From NCBI GenBank assembly GCA_005880605.1, contig VBIS01000026.1, positions 1 to 13,895 of the forward strand: a stretch of 13,895 nt of DNA, in the 5' to 3' direction. The notes under the pieces were generated by a model. It made no database searches. It was given only the letters and a program-made list of their open reading frames with translations, and was not told the origin of the DNA. Made by a program: the position numbers and the translations under genes. Below are positions 1-7,922 of the stretch, piece after piece (within the stretch, counting starts at the first letter, position 1; each line of letters opens with the position of its first letter). The stretch comes from Chloroflexota bacterium. Its GTDB lineage: Bacteria; Chloroflexota; Dormibacteria; CF-121.

Positions 1-546
1 GTGGACGGCGTCTTCATGGCGTCGCTGGCCGTCGACTACCAGATCCACGCCACCTACTGGGTCGTCTCCCACATTCACTACGTGCTGTTCGGCGGCAGCG
101 TGTTCGGTGTCTTCGCCGCCTTCTACTACTGGTTCCCCAAGATGACCGGGCGCTATCTCAACGAACGCCTGGGCAAGATCCAGTTCTGGATCCAGCTGCT
201 CGGCTTCAACATCACCTTCATGCCAATGCACTTCCTTGGCCTCGAGGGGATGCCGCGCCGGATCGCCATCTGGAACGCCAACCGAACCGATTGGGCGCCC
301 TGGAACCTGATGGCGACTATCGGGGCCTTCATGATCGCGACCGCGATCCTGATCTTCCTCATCAACTTCGCCATCAGCGTGCGCGGCGGCCGCCGGGCGC
401 CGGCGGATCCATGGGAAGGCAACACGCTGGAATGGGCCACGAGCTCGCCGCCTCCGGCCTATAACTTCGATAGCGTCCCTCCGGTTCGCAGCGGTCGCCC
501 GCTTCGCGACCTGCGCCGCGGAGTGACGGCCGGCGCCGTGCACTGA
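1..546 (+). CDS. ctaD: Cytochrome c oxidase subunit I, C-terminal part (5' truncated by window)
   Basis: This is the catalytic heme-copper subunit of an aa3-type terminal oxidase, an integral membrane protein that reduces O2 and pumps protons. Only the last 181 codons are present, and the reading frame is open from base 1, so the first GTG is probably internal. The heme pair is visible as H24-I-H26 in a segment reading TYWVVSHIHYVLFGG, matching the family's VVAHFHYV, where the two His bind heme a3 and heme a. The conserved MPMHFLGLEGMPRR block follows at about residues 76-89. Three membrane helices can be traced (about 19-45, 61-80, 103-126), then a polar C-terminal tail. Oddities: the Asp that follows the first conserved His of the HDTY motif is Ala here (H16-A17-T18-Y19), and Ile replaces Phe between the heme ligands. 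The heme A biosynthesis gene follows after 14 nt, typical of a cta cluster. Confidence 0.95.
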   Translation: MDGVFMASLAVDYQIHATYWVVSHIHYVLFGGSVFGVFAAFYYWFPKMTGRYLNERLGKIQFWIQLLGFNITFMPMHFLGLEGMPRRIAIWNANRTDWAPWNLMATIGAFMIATAILIFLINFAISVRGGRRAPADPWEGNTLEWATSSPPPAYNFDSVPPVRSGRPLRDLRRGVTAGAVH

Positions 547-560
547 CCCCGGGCAACGGC

Positions 561-2351
561 GTGAAAGCCTTCCGCGTGTTGAGCGTCGCCACCGCGGTGG
601 TGACCTACGCGCTGGTGGTCCTGGGCGGCGTGGTCCGGGTCTCGGGATCCGGGTTGGGCTGCCCCGACTGGCCGCTCTGTCATGGCCGGCTGCTGCCGCC
701 GCTCGACCTGCACGCCATCATCGAATACTCGCACCGCACGACGGCATCGTTGACGAGTGTGCTGGTTGTGCTGACGGCGGCGGTTGCCTGGCTGGCCTGG
801 CGCAAGCGCCGTGACCTCGTGATCCCGGCAACGGTCGCCCTGGGCCTGCTGATGGTGCAGGTCGTGCTGGGTGCGATCACCGTCCGCCTCGAGCTGCCGC
901 CCATGATCGTGCTGGCGCACCTGGCGACCGCCATGGCGCTGCTGGGCGCGGTCTGTGTCACCGCCGTTTCGGCCCTGACGCCACAGCTGGCAGGCGGCGT
1001 AGATCGGGTCGCCATGCGCCGGACCCTCGTCGCGGCAGGCGGGACCTACCTGCTGATCATCAGTGGCTCGCTCGTCGTCGGCAGCGGCGCCAGTGGGAGC
1101 TGTGATGCCTGGCCGTTGTGCGGCGGCGGATTCAGTTTCGGCTTCGATGGTCTGCCCGCGATCCAGTTGTTGCATCGCGGCGTCGCCGCGGTGATCGGGC
1201 TGCTGATCGTCTTCAGTCTGGTCTCCGTGCTTGCCCGCCACCGGCGCCAGCCGGCCGTCCGCGCGACGGTCGCGCTTACGCTGGCGGCCCTCGCCTTCCA
1301 GGTGGCGGTGGGCGCCGCGGTCGTCACCTTGCGACTGCCTGCGGCGCTGCGCGGCCTTCACCTGGCGCTTGCCAGCGCAGTCTGGGCGGGGACGGTGATC
1401 CTTGCGGTGATTGTCCAGCGGCTGAGCCCCCACCCTGCCCTCCCCTGGAGGGGGACGGACATCGACGTCGTGCGGCGCCCGGCCCGGGATGTCGTACTCG
1501 ATTACGTCAGCCTGGCGAAACCCCGCATCATTGCGCTCCTTCTGATCACGGCACTGGGCGGGATGATGATGGCCGAGCGCGGTTGGCCCTCGACCGGACT
1601 TGTCGTTCTTACTTTGCTCGGCGGGGCGCTGGCCGCTGCCGGGGCCGGGGCGATCAATTGCTGGATCGATCGCGACATCGACGGCGAGATGCTCCGTACC
1701 CGTCGTCGCCCCCTGCCCGACGGCCGGATCGCTCCTGGGCACGCCCTGCTGTTTGGCATCGTGCTCGGGCTGCTGGCCTTTGTCCTGCTGGCGTTCGGGG
1801 TCAACGTACTGGCGGCGACGCTGGCGATCAGCGGGCTGCTCTTCTATGTCTTCGTCTACACGCTGTGGCTGAAGCGCTCGACGGTGCAGAACATCGTGAT
1901 CGGGGGCGCGGCCGGGGCCATCCCGCCCGTCGTCGGCTGGGCGGCGGTCACCCATCGGGTCGACCTCACGGCGGTATATCTGTTCGCTGTGATCTTCCTC
2001 TGGACACCTCCGCACTTCTGGGCGCTGGCGCTGCGCCTTCGCGGCGATTACGCTCGGGCCAGGGTGCCGATGCTGCCAGTCGTGCGTGGTGAAGCAGCGG
2101 CGCGGCGTCAGATCGTGGCGTACACGCTGGTCCTGGTCGCAGTGACCCTCGCCGTCGTCCTCACCGGAGTGCTTGGGACCATCTACCTGCTAGGTGCGGC
2201 GCTCCTGGGGGCGGGGTTCATCGCCCTCGCCATCCTGAACCTGCGCGCCCATCGGCAGCGCTGGTCGCGAGTCCTGTTCGATTACTCGATCGCGTACCTT
2301 GGATTATTGTTTGCCGTGATGGTGGCTGATCGCATGATCGGGAAGGTATAG
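561..2351 (+). CDS. ctaA-ctaB: Fused heme A synthase / protoheme IX farnesyltransferase (CtaA-CtaB)
   Basis: A bifunctional membrane protein of 596 residues that should make heme A for the oxidase next door. The CtaB half farnesylates heme b to heme O, and the CtaA half oxidises heme O to heme A. Residues 1 to about 285 are CtaA: Cys pair C34/C40 in GCPDWPLC, E55-Y-S-H58, H120, second Cys pair C181/C187, H205 and H267, which are the expected heme-ligand and redox positions. Residues about 312-596 are CtaB (UbiA family): N366-D370-D374 of the NxxxDxxxD prenyl-diphosphate site, the basic TRRRPLP stretch, and PHFWALALRLRGDYA followed by VPMLPV at about 484-507. A short linker (about 287-311) joins them. 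GTG start 14 nt after ctaD with only a weak RBS, suggesting coupling. In most bacteria these are two separate proteins; I recall fusions in some lineages such as Thermus. The antisense strand is open for over 500 codons only because of GC bias. Confidence 0.95.
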   Translation: MKAFRVLSVATAVVTYALVVLGGVVRVSGSGLGCPDWPLCHGRLLPPLDLHAIIEYSHRTTASLTSVLVVLTAAVAWLAWRKRRDLVIPATVALGLLMVQVVLGAITVRLELPPMIVLAHLATAMALLGAVCVTAVSALTPQLAGGVDRVAMRRTLVAAGGTYLLIISGSLVVGSGASGSCDAWPLCGGGFSFGFDGLPAIQLLHRGVAAVIGLLIVFSLVSVLARHRRQPAVRATVALTLAALAFQVAVGAAVVTLRLPAALRGLHLALASAVWAGTVILAVIVQRLSPHPALPWRGTDIDVVRRPARDVVLDYVSLAKPRIIALLLITALGGMMMAERGWPSTGLVVLTLLGGALAAAGAGAINCWIDRDIDGEMLRTRRRPLPDGRIAPGHALLFGIVLGLLAFVLLAFGVNVLAATLAISGLLFYVFVYTLWLKRSTVQNIVIGGAAGAIPPVVGWAAVTHRVDLTAVYLFAVIFLWTPPHFWALALRLRGDYARARVPMLPVVRGEAAARRQIVAYTLVLVAVTLAVVLTGVLGTIYLLGAALLGAGFIALAILNLRAHRQRWSRVLFDYSIAYLGLLFAVMVADRMIGKV

Positions 2352-2362
2352 TTTCGTGGGCC

Positions 2363-2479
2363 ATGGATAGGGACGAGGCACGCAAGAACGTTCGCCTGGG
2401 CATGCTGCTCTTTGTCACGGCGCTGATCATGTTCGGACTCGCCTTTGCCTGGGCGCTCATCTACAACAACTTCGGCTGA
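2363..2479 (+). CDS. 38-residue single-helix membrane protein of the oxidase cluster
   Basis: A very short ORF, beginning MDRDEARKN, with a charged N-terminus followed by one hydrophobic helix (about residues 11-34) and the tail YNNFG. It starts 11 nt after the ctaA-ctaB stop, and its TGA overlaps the ATG of the next gene by one base (TGATG), so it sits in a translational coupling chain. The ribosome-binding site is weak (GTGGG directly upstream). Small one-helix proteins are common accessory or assembly subunits of bacterial heme-copper oxidases. The position supports such a role, but I do not recognise a named family and the function is inferred. Gene predictors with a length cut-off would miss it. 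No alternative start in frame extends it. Confidence 0.72.
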   Translation: MDRDEARKNVRLGMLLFVTALIMFGLAFAWALIYNNFG

Positions 2480-2700
2480 TGGCTGAGCAGGAACCGGACA
2501 CCCACGCCGAGCACCACGAGGCTTTCCATCTGCCGCCGCCCAGCATCTGGCCGGCAATGCTGGCGGTCGGGATCGCGCTGTTGCTCACCGGCCTCATCAT
2601 CAACCTGGTGGTCGTGATCATCGGGGCGGTCATCTCGCTCGCCGCGACCGCATTCTGGATCCGCGATGCCCGCCATGAGTTCAGCGAGCTTCCCCACTAA
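2479..2700 (+). CDS. Two-helix cytochrome c oxidase subunit IV-like protein
   Basis: A 73-residue protein with a His/Glu-rich N-terminal 17 residues, the motif HLPPPSIWP, and two membrane helices (about 23-40 and 42-60), ending in WIRDARHEF. This layout (acidic or His-rich leader, LPxPSxWP, helical hairpin, W-I-R-[DE]-A-R end) resembles the small subunit IV-like proteins found beside ctaC/ctaD/ctaE in Actinobacteria and Chloroflexota. Its likely role is a structural subunit of the aa3 oxidase in the cytoplasmic membrane. Its ATG overlaps the stop of the upstream 38-codon gene. The product name rests on motif memory and gene context, not on a database match. Confidence 0.8.
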   Translation: MAEQEPDTHAEHHEAFHLPPPSIWPAMLAVGIALLLTGLIINLVVVIIGAVISLAATAFWIRDARHEFSELPH

Positions 2701-2804
2701 GGTAGACACCTGATTCTCGTCAGCAATGGGCTGATGGCATTGCCGATACGCAACCTCCGCCCGCAGACTCAACGCGGGGCAATTCGGTTTTCAAGGAGGA
2801 TAGG

Positions 2805-3200
2805 GTGAACGTTTGGAAAATGGCGATAGTCGCGGCCGGGAGCGCGCTGGTGTTAGGCGCCTGCGGCAGCTCGGGCGGCGGTACCGGCGGCGGAACGAGT
2901 TGCGCCCCGACCGGCGGTAGCAGCAGCGGCTCGGGCACCACGGTCGTCAAGGTCGTTTCCGATCCCAACACGGTCGGCAAATTCGATCCGACGCCGGTTA
3001 CGGTGACCGCCGGTCAGAGCGTCGAATGGGACTTCGCCGACAGCTCTGGCACGCCGCACACGGTGACGGCGAACGACAACAGCTTCGATTCGTGCTCGCA
3101 GACCTCGGGCAAGTTCGTCGTGACGTTCAGTAAGGCGGGCGATGTCCAATACCATTGCACGCTCCACGCCCAGATGCTGGGAACCGTCAAAGTTAGTTAG
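2805..3200 (+). CDS. Cupredoxin (plastocyanin/azurin-like) lipoprotein
   Basis: A membrane-anchored blue-copper protein of 131 residues. A lipoprotein signal peptide ends in the lipobox LGAC (C20). A Gly/Ser-rich flexible linker (about 21-45) follows, then a cupredoxin domain (about 46-131). The type-1 copper ligands are visible as H85 (in TPHTV) and C118-x2-H121-x2-M124 (YHCTLHAQM). Extra cysteines C33 and C97 may form a disulfide. It probably carries electrons outside the membrane, and its position directly downstream of the oxidase genes makes it a candidate donor to the oxidase. The start is GTG at 2805, fixed by a near-perfect Shine-Dalgarno AAGGAGGA at 2793-2800. The 104-bp gap before it shows no convincing promoter, so it may be read from the cta transcript. 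The strong RBS contrasts with the weak ones upstream. Confidence 0.92.
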   Translation: MNVWKMAIVAAGSALVLGACGSSGGGTGGGTSCAPTGGSSSGSGTTVVKVVSDPNTVGKFDPTPVTVTAGQSVEWDFADSSGTPHTVTANDNSFDSCSQTSGKFVVTFSKAGDVQYHCTLHAQMLGTVKVS

Positions 3201-3211
3201 CCGAAGGGCGA

Positions 3212-3688
3212 GTGCGCCATCCAGCCAGGAACGAACGCCTCAAACGCTCGCATGGCACTAAAGCGCCGCTCGCGTGGGCCGGCGGGCCCGGTGCACTCGC
3301 CCTTTTGCTCAGCCTGGTCTGGCTGGCCGCGTGCGGCGCGTCGACGCAGCCCGACGACGCGGCCATTGTCAGCGACTTTCACGACCACCAATCGAACCTC
3401 GAGGTAACCGCGGATGCGACGGTGGTGCGGTTGCTGCCCGACCGAACCAGCAGCACCGGGACCCACGAGCAGTTCATCATCAAGCTCTCGTCGGGCGATC
3501 TCACCGTGGAGGTCGAGCACAACATCTCGATCGCGGTGCGGGCACCGGTGAAAGAGGGCGACCACGTCATCGTCCACGGCGTCTATGTCTGGAATGCGCA
3601 GGGCGGCCTGATCCATTTCACGCATCACGACCCGCAGGGCACTCACGAGGGCGGGTATATCCAGGACGGGGGGACGACCTACGACTAG
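3212..3688 (+). CDS. DUF3465-type lipoprotein
   Basis: A 158-residue putative lipoprotein. A basic N-terminal stretch (1-18) and a hydrophobic segment (about 24-38) lead to the lipobox LAAC (C41). The mature part matches what I remember of family DUF3465: VVRLLPD at about 71-77, HEQFIIKLSSG (85-95), VEHNISIA (101-108), GDHVIVHGVYVWN (116-128), GGLIHFTHHDP (131-141) and H145-E-G-G. The predicted shape is a small beta-barrel facing the outside. The biochemical function of the family is unknown to me. GTG start at 3212 with GAAGGG just upstream, 11 nt after the cupredoxin stop, so the two exported proteins are probably co-expressed. Its TAG stop lies in the CTAG palindrome shared with the convergent birA. 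Confidence 0.85.
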   Translation: MRHPARNERLKRSHGTKAPLAWAGGPGALALLLSLVWLAACGASTQPDDAAIVSDFHDHQSNLEVTADATVVRLLPDRTSSTGTHEQFIIKLSSGDLTVEVEHNISIAVRAPVKEGDHVIVHGVYVWNAQGGLIHFTHHDPQGTHEGGYIQDGGTTYD

Positions 3689-4449
3689 TCCGGGCGGAGT
3701 CGCTCAACCTCGCCGGCGATAACGCGGACGCGCGTGCCGTCGTCGAGACGGACCAGCAGCGCCCCATCCATCGCAAGGTCCTCCGCGATACCCCGGATGG
3801 TTTCCCCGTCGCGCTGGAAGGCGACCGGCTTGCCCAGCATCGAGCTTCGGCTGCGCCAGCCGGGCACGATCCAGTCGACGCCTTCGCGATCGGCGCGATC
3901 GTAGGCGTTGGCCAGATCGTTGAGGATGGCGGCGAGCAGTGGCTCGCGATCCACCGAATGGCCGGCCAGGGCGAGCAGCGAGGTTGCGCGCTCGGGAAGG
4001 TCCGCGGCCAGTTGATTCACGTTCACGCCGACCCCGAGGATGACCGCGGCTCCCCCAGGATGCTCCAGCAGGATGCCGGCCAGCTTGTGGTCGTTGACGA
4101 GCACGTCGTTCGGCCACTTGAGCTGAGCGACGGCGCCGGTCGCCACCTCGATGCCGCCAGCGACGGAGAGCGCGGCGAGCAGGGGAAGCAGCGGGAGCAC
4201 GTCAACCGGCGGGTGCAGGATGGTGGAGAAGAGGAGGGCGGTTCCACTGGGGGCGACCCACGGTCGACCGCGCCGCCCGCGCCCCTCGATGTGCAGATCG
4301 GTGATTATGGTCCAGCCCTGGTCGGCGCCGGCGGTGGCCGCGGTCCGGGCCAGATCCTGCGTGCTGATGCAGCTCGGTTCGAAATGCAGGCTCCACCGGA
4401 CCTCACCCTCAACCAGCAGGGCACGCACGCGCTCGAGGTCGAGGCTCAC
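3685..4449 (-). CDS. birA: Biotin--[acetyl-CoA-carboxylase] ligase (monofunctional BirA)
   Basis: Attaches biotin to the carrier lysine of biotin-dependent carboxylases through biotinyl-5'-AMP; cytoplasmic. At 254 residues it lacks the N-terminal winged helix of E. coli BirA, so it is the non-repressor class. Visible motifs: substrate loop GRGRRGRPW (56-64), KWPNDVL (111-117), KLAGILLE (122-129) with the catalytic-site lysine K122, GVGVNVN (139-145), and the small C-terminal beta-domain GKPVAFQRDG...IAGEVERLRP (about 206-253). Two usually invariant pocket residues differ: the STN motif is S29-T30-Q31, and the Gln three residues before GRGR (E. coli Q112) is H53. The start is GTG at 4449, overlapping the stop of the upstream transporter (GTGA), so the two are coupled. 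No biotin carboxylase is in the window. Confidence 0.93.
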   Translation of the reverse strand: MSLDLERVRALLVEGEVRWSLHFEPSCISTQDLARTAATAGADQGWTIITDLHIEGRGRRGRPWVAPSGTALLFSTILHPPVDVLPLLPLLAALSVAGGIEVATGAVAQLKWPNDVLVNDHKLAGILLEHPGGAAVILGVGVNVNQLAADLPERATSLLALAGHSVDREPLLAAILNDLANAYDRADREGVDWIVPGWRSRSSMLGKPVAFQRDGETIRGIAEDLAMDGALLVRLDDGTRVRVIAGEVERLRPD

Positions 4450-5282
4450 TGAAGCGGGGCCGTGGCGATCACGGGCTCACCGGTGGCGGTTTGGACAATG
4501 ATGATCCCGGCGATGATGATGGCAGCGCCCACGAGTTGGAGCGGCTGCAGGCCGTCGCCAAAAGCGAGGAACGCGATCACGCCCGCGAAGACCGGCTCGG
4601 CGGTGGCGACGATCCCCGCCGTCGATGGGCGGATGGTCCGAAGCGCCAAGAGGAAGAGCCCGTGGGGTAGCAACGTGCCGATCAGGCCAAGCAGCGCCAT
4701 CACGGCCCAGATGCGCCAGTCGGCCGGTGGCGACGTGCCGGTCGCAAGATCGAAGCCCGCCCAGAGGAGGCTGCCCGCGCCGAAACCGTAGAGGAGCATC
4801 GTCCAGGTGTCGAGCCGCTGGGCCAGCGTCGAGGCCCGAAGCAGGTAAAAGGCAAAGAACGCAGCCGACACCAATCCCAGCATGACACCGGGAAGGTTCA
4901 CCGAAAAGAGCGACGGTTGGTAGGCGCCGACGGCGAAGAAGGCGCCGACCAGGACCAGGGCAAGCGCGCCCCAGATCCTGGTCCCGACCGCCTGGCGGCG
5001 GTGATATCGCTCGAAGGCGGTGACCACGACCAGGCCGAGGTACTCCACGAGCAGGGCCACGGCGATGTTGATGCGGGCGATCGTCAGGTAATAGCTGAGC
5101 TGCACCCCGGCCAGGCCGACCGCGCCGAAGATGGCCAGTGCCGGGAGATCACGGCGGCTCACCCGGAGCAGGGCCGGACGGATCAACAGCAGCGACAGGA
5201 GCAACCCGAGAAAGGCCCACCAGATCCGCATCTGCGCCAGCACCAGCGGCGAATAGCCCAGCTTGAAGAACGCCTTGACCAC
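4446..5282 (-). CDS. EamA (DMT superfamily) drug/metabolite transporter; true start probably further upstream
   Basis: A polytopic inner-membrane transporter of the ten-helix EamA type, made of two five-helix repeats. The substrate cannot be read from sequence. From GTG 5282 it has 278 residues with about nine hydrophobic segments. The second repeat begins near residue 130 (VNLPGVMLGLVSAAFFAFYLL). The conserved end of repeat 2 is visible: RTIRPSTAGIVATAEPVFAGVIA followed by GAAIIIAGIII. This GTG begins inside the first helix. The frame stays open upstream and encodes SLRSGFALVLLGAFLFAAGG directly before it, the expected helix 1, but offers no in-frame ATG, GTG or TTG. Plausible rarer starts are CTG at 5342 or 5351 or ATT at 5357. 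The alternative is a base error that hides the start. Coupled to birA by a GTGA overlap. Confidence 0.88.
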   Translation of the reverse strand: MVKAFFKLGYSPLVLAQMRIWWAFLGLLLSLLLIRPALLRVSRRDLPALAIFGAVGLAGVQLSYYLTIARINIAVALLVEYLGLVVVTAFERYHRRQAVGTRIWGALALVLVGAFFAVGAYQPSLFSVNLPGVMLGLVSAAFFAFYLLRASTLAQRLDTWTMLLYGFGAGSLLWAGFDLATGTSPPADWRIWAVMALLGLIGTLLPHGLFLLALRTIRPSTAGIVATAEPVFAGVIAFLAFGDGLQPLQLVGAAIIIAGIIIVQTATGEPVIATAPLQ

Positions 5283-5402
5283 GTTGCCACCGGCGGCGAA
5301 GAGGAACGCCCCGAGCAGGACAAGCGCGAAACCGGATCGCAGCGAACTCAGCGAAATGCCGGGCTCGAGTTCAGCGGTGGAGGTGACGACAATTCTGAGT
5401 TC

Positions 5403-5431
5403 TTGACCAATTCGATCTTTGAAAGTAATGT
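5403..5431 (+). promoter_or_regulatory. Sigma70-type promoter for the orphan helical protein gene
   Basis: TTGACC (5403-5408, 5 of 6 to the -35 consensus), a 17-nt spacer, then TAATGT (5426-5431), which keeps the critical first T, second A and last T of the -10. Transcription would start near 5438, only about 9 nt before ATG 5447 and about 36 nt before the alternative ATG 5474. It lies in an AT-richer island within the otherwise GC-rich divergent region. Confidence 0.55.
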
Positions 5432-5446
5432 AAGCCTTCGGGAAGC

Positions 5447-5797
5447 ATGGCTCGGATCCTCGGAAGCGGGCGCATGATCGAGGAGACCTCGGTCCAGATT
5501 TCGACGCTTCGCGAACGGTGGCAGGCGGAGCGCGAGCTTCGGTATGCCCGGCGGAACCGCATTCGTCACATCGACCAGCTGCTGGATGAGCTCGAGATGC
5601 TGAATATCGCCGAGGAGACGCAGCTGCCGGCCGAGCTGGCGGTTCGCGTCCAGCGGCTCGCGGCCGAGATGGAGCATCCTTTGGGCAACCGGGCGGCGGA
5701 GGACATCACGATCGCCGAGTCGATGGACGCACTCTACGACCTGCAGGATGGGCTGATGTTGACCCTGGAAGGGGTCGAGGACGAGGAGGAGGTCTAA
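5447..5797 (+). CDS. Hypothetical acidic alpha-helical protein
   Basis: A 116-residue cytoplasmic protein I do not recognise. It is almost all predicted helix and highly charged. An Arg-rich first helix (about 20-44: RERWQAERELRYARRNRIRHIDQL is its core region) runs into an amphipathic LLDELEMLN stretch; the middle, EETQLPAELAVRVQRLAAEMEHPL, follows; the end is acidic (EGVEDEEEV). No membrane segment, signal or catalytic motif is seen. ATG 5447 gives an almost leaderless message from the promoter at 5403-5431. ATG 5474 (residue 10) has the better Shine-Dalgarno (GGAAG at 5462-5466, 7 nt spacing) and may be the true start. The gene stands alone, divergent from the transporter and convergent with the secreted-protein gene 15 nt away. 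Confidence 0.72.
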   Translation: MARILGSGRMIEETSVQISTLRERWQAERELRYARRNRIRHIDQLLDELEMLNIAEETQLPAELAVRVQRLAAEMEHPLGNRAAEDITIAESMDALYDLQDGLMLTLEGVEDEEEV

Positions 5798-5812
5798 GCC
5801 GCCCCGGCGACG

Positions 5813-6601
5813 CTACTTCTTGGGCTGAGCCGCGACCTTCGGGTTGGCGCTCTGACTTTTGCTATTGTCCCTGGCCTTGTCTTTGGGCTTGACTTTATCT
5901 GCGCCCTCGCCTTTGACCCTGGCCGCCACCGCGATCGTCGACTGATCGGCCGCGTCGAGCGAGCCGGCGAGCCCGTCGGCGGGCGTGGTGATGTCCCTGA
6001 TCTTGACCAGGAACGCGGTCTCGCGCTGCGCGTTGGCGGCCAGTACCGCATCGGTATCGGCGTGACCGGCGGGAAGGTCGCGCATCGCGTCGGCCTGCTT
6101 GGCTCGATAGTCCTGCATCAGACTGCGGACGATGTCATTGGTGGAACCACGCCCTTCGAGCTGCAGCAGCCCCTGGTTCGCCCAGTTGAACATCGAGCCG
6201 ACCGGCGCTTTGACATTGGAACCGGTCACGAAGTTATAGAGGCTTGACAGAAGGGGATCGATGATCGCAACCGGCTGCGGCCCCGGATCAGTCCGCTGCC
6301 GCTGAAGCAGGGTGTAGGCATTGAGGAGATCGGTGTTCGCCTGCGCCAGTTCGTCGAGGCCCCGCAGCGTCGGATCGCTCTGGGTGGCGCGCGTCAGCCC
6401 ATCCCACCAGGTCTGGACCACGTAGTACGCGCTGTCGACGCTGACACCGTCATGCTGGTTCCACAGCGCGTCGACTTCGGGGTTGACGGCCGCCGTCACC
6501 GTCAAGGGCAACAGCGTCAAGGCGCTGGCGATGCTGGCCGCAAGCAGGCGGCGTTGTATGACACGACTCACTAGGAGCATGACGGCCTCGCTTACGATCA
6601 T
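5813..6601 (-). CDS. Secreted protein of unknown function with a Lys-rich tail
   Basis: A 262-residue exported protein, family not recognised. The N-terminus carries a Sec-type signal peptide: basic RVIQRR (13-18), a hydrophobic core (about 19-36), and a likely cleavage near TAA-VNP (about 37-39). The mature domain (about 40-225) is mostly helical, with an aromatic patch Y59-Y60...W65-W66 and an LLSSLYNFVTGS segment. The last 30 or so residues are a low-complexity Lys/Asp/Ser/Pro tail ending QPKK, the kind seen in extracytoplasmic proteins that associate with the cell wall or other anions. ATG 6601 is the longest start. The ATG at residue 8 (6580) has AGCGAGG at a good distance and leaves a normal-length signal peptide, so it may be the real start. 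It sits 93 nt downstream of the thiolase on the same strand; no clear promoter or terminator is visible between them. Confidence 0.75.
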   Translation of the reverse strand: MIVSEAVMLLVSRVIQRRLLAASIASALTLLPLTVTAAVNPEVDALWNQHDGVSVDSAYYVVQTWWDGLTRATQSDPTLRGLDELAQANTDLLNAYTLLQRQRTDPGPQPVAIIDPLLSSLYNFVTGSNVKAPVGSMFNWANQGLLQLEGRGSTNDIVRSLMQDYRAKQADAMRDLPAGHADTDAVLAANAQRETAFLVKIRDITTPADGLAGSLDAADQSTIAVAARVKGEGADKVKPKDKARDNSKSQSANPKVAAQPKK

Positions 6602-6694
6602 CGCGTAGCTGCCTTCGCGCGAGGGGAAGGGCGGGTCGCAGTCCGCTGACAGTGCTGCCCCGGGGCGTTGACGCCGTCGAGACGGCTGCTGCTG

Positions 6695-7894
<1,200 letters not shown>

Positions 7895-7902
7895 GCTACG
7901 TC

Positions 7903-7910
7903 ATTAAAAT
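7903..7910. promoter_or_regulatory. Overlapping divergent -10 elements between thiolase and HD genes
   Basis: The 28-bp gap between the two start codons contains ATTAAAAT. Read on the plus strand it gives TAAAAT (7905-7910, 5 of 6 to TATAAT), placing a start near 7917, about 6 nt before ATG 7923. Read on the minus strand it gives TTTAAT (7908 to 7903), placing a start near 7896, next to ATG 7894. No good -35 is seen on either side; each would lie inside the opposite gene. Confidence 0.4.
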
Positions 7911-7922
7911 GTTGCGCGAGCC

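Noticed and set aside
459..2015. Minus-strand open frame of 518 codons antisense to ctaA-ctaB
   Set aside because: Its product is a low-complexity Arg/Gln/Asp/His-rich sequence typical of the antisense of GC-rich membrane genes, and the plus frame has full CtaA and CtaB motifs.
3274..4452. Plus-strand open frame of 392 codons
   Set aside because: It crosses the end of the DUF3465 gene and runs antisense through birA; both real genes have clear motifs and this product has none.
6673..6686. GCCGTC-GA-GACGGC palindrome after the thiolase stop as a terminator
   Set aside because: The stem is short, the loop is only 2 nt, and no T-run follows on the minus strand.
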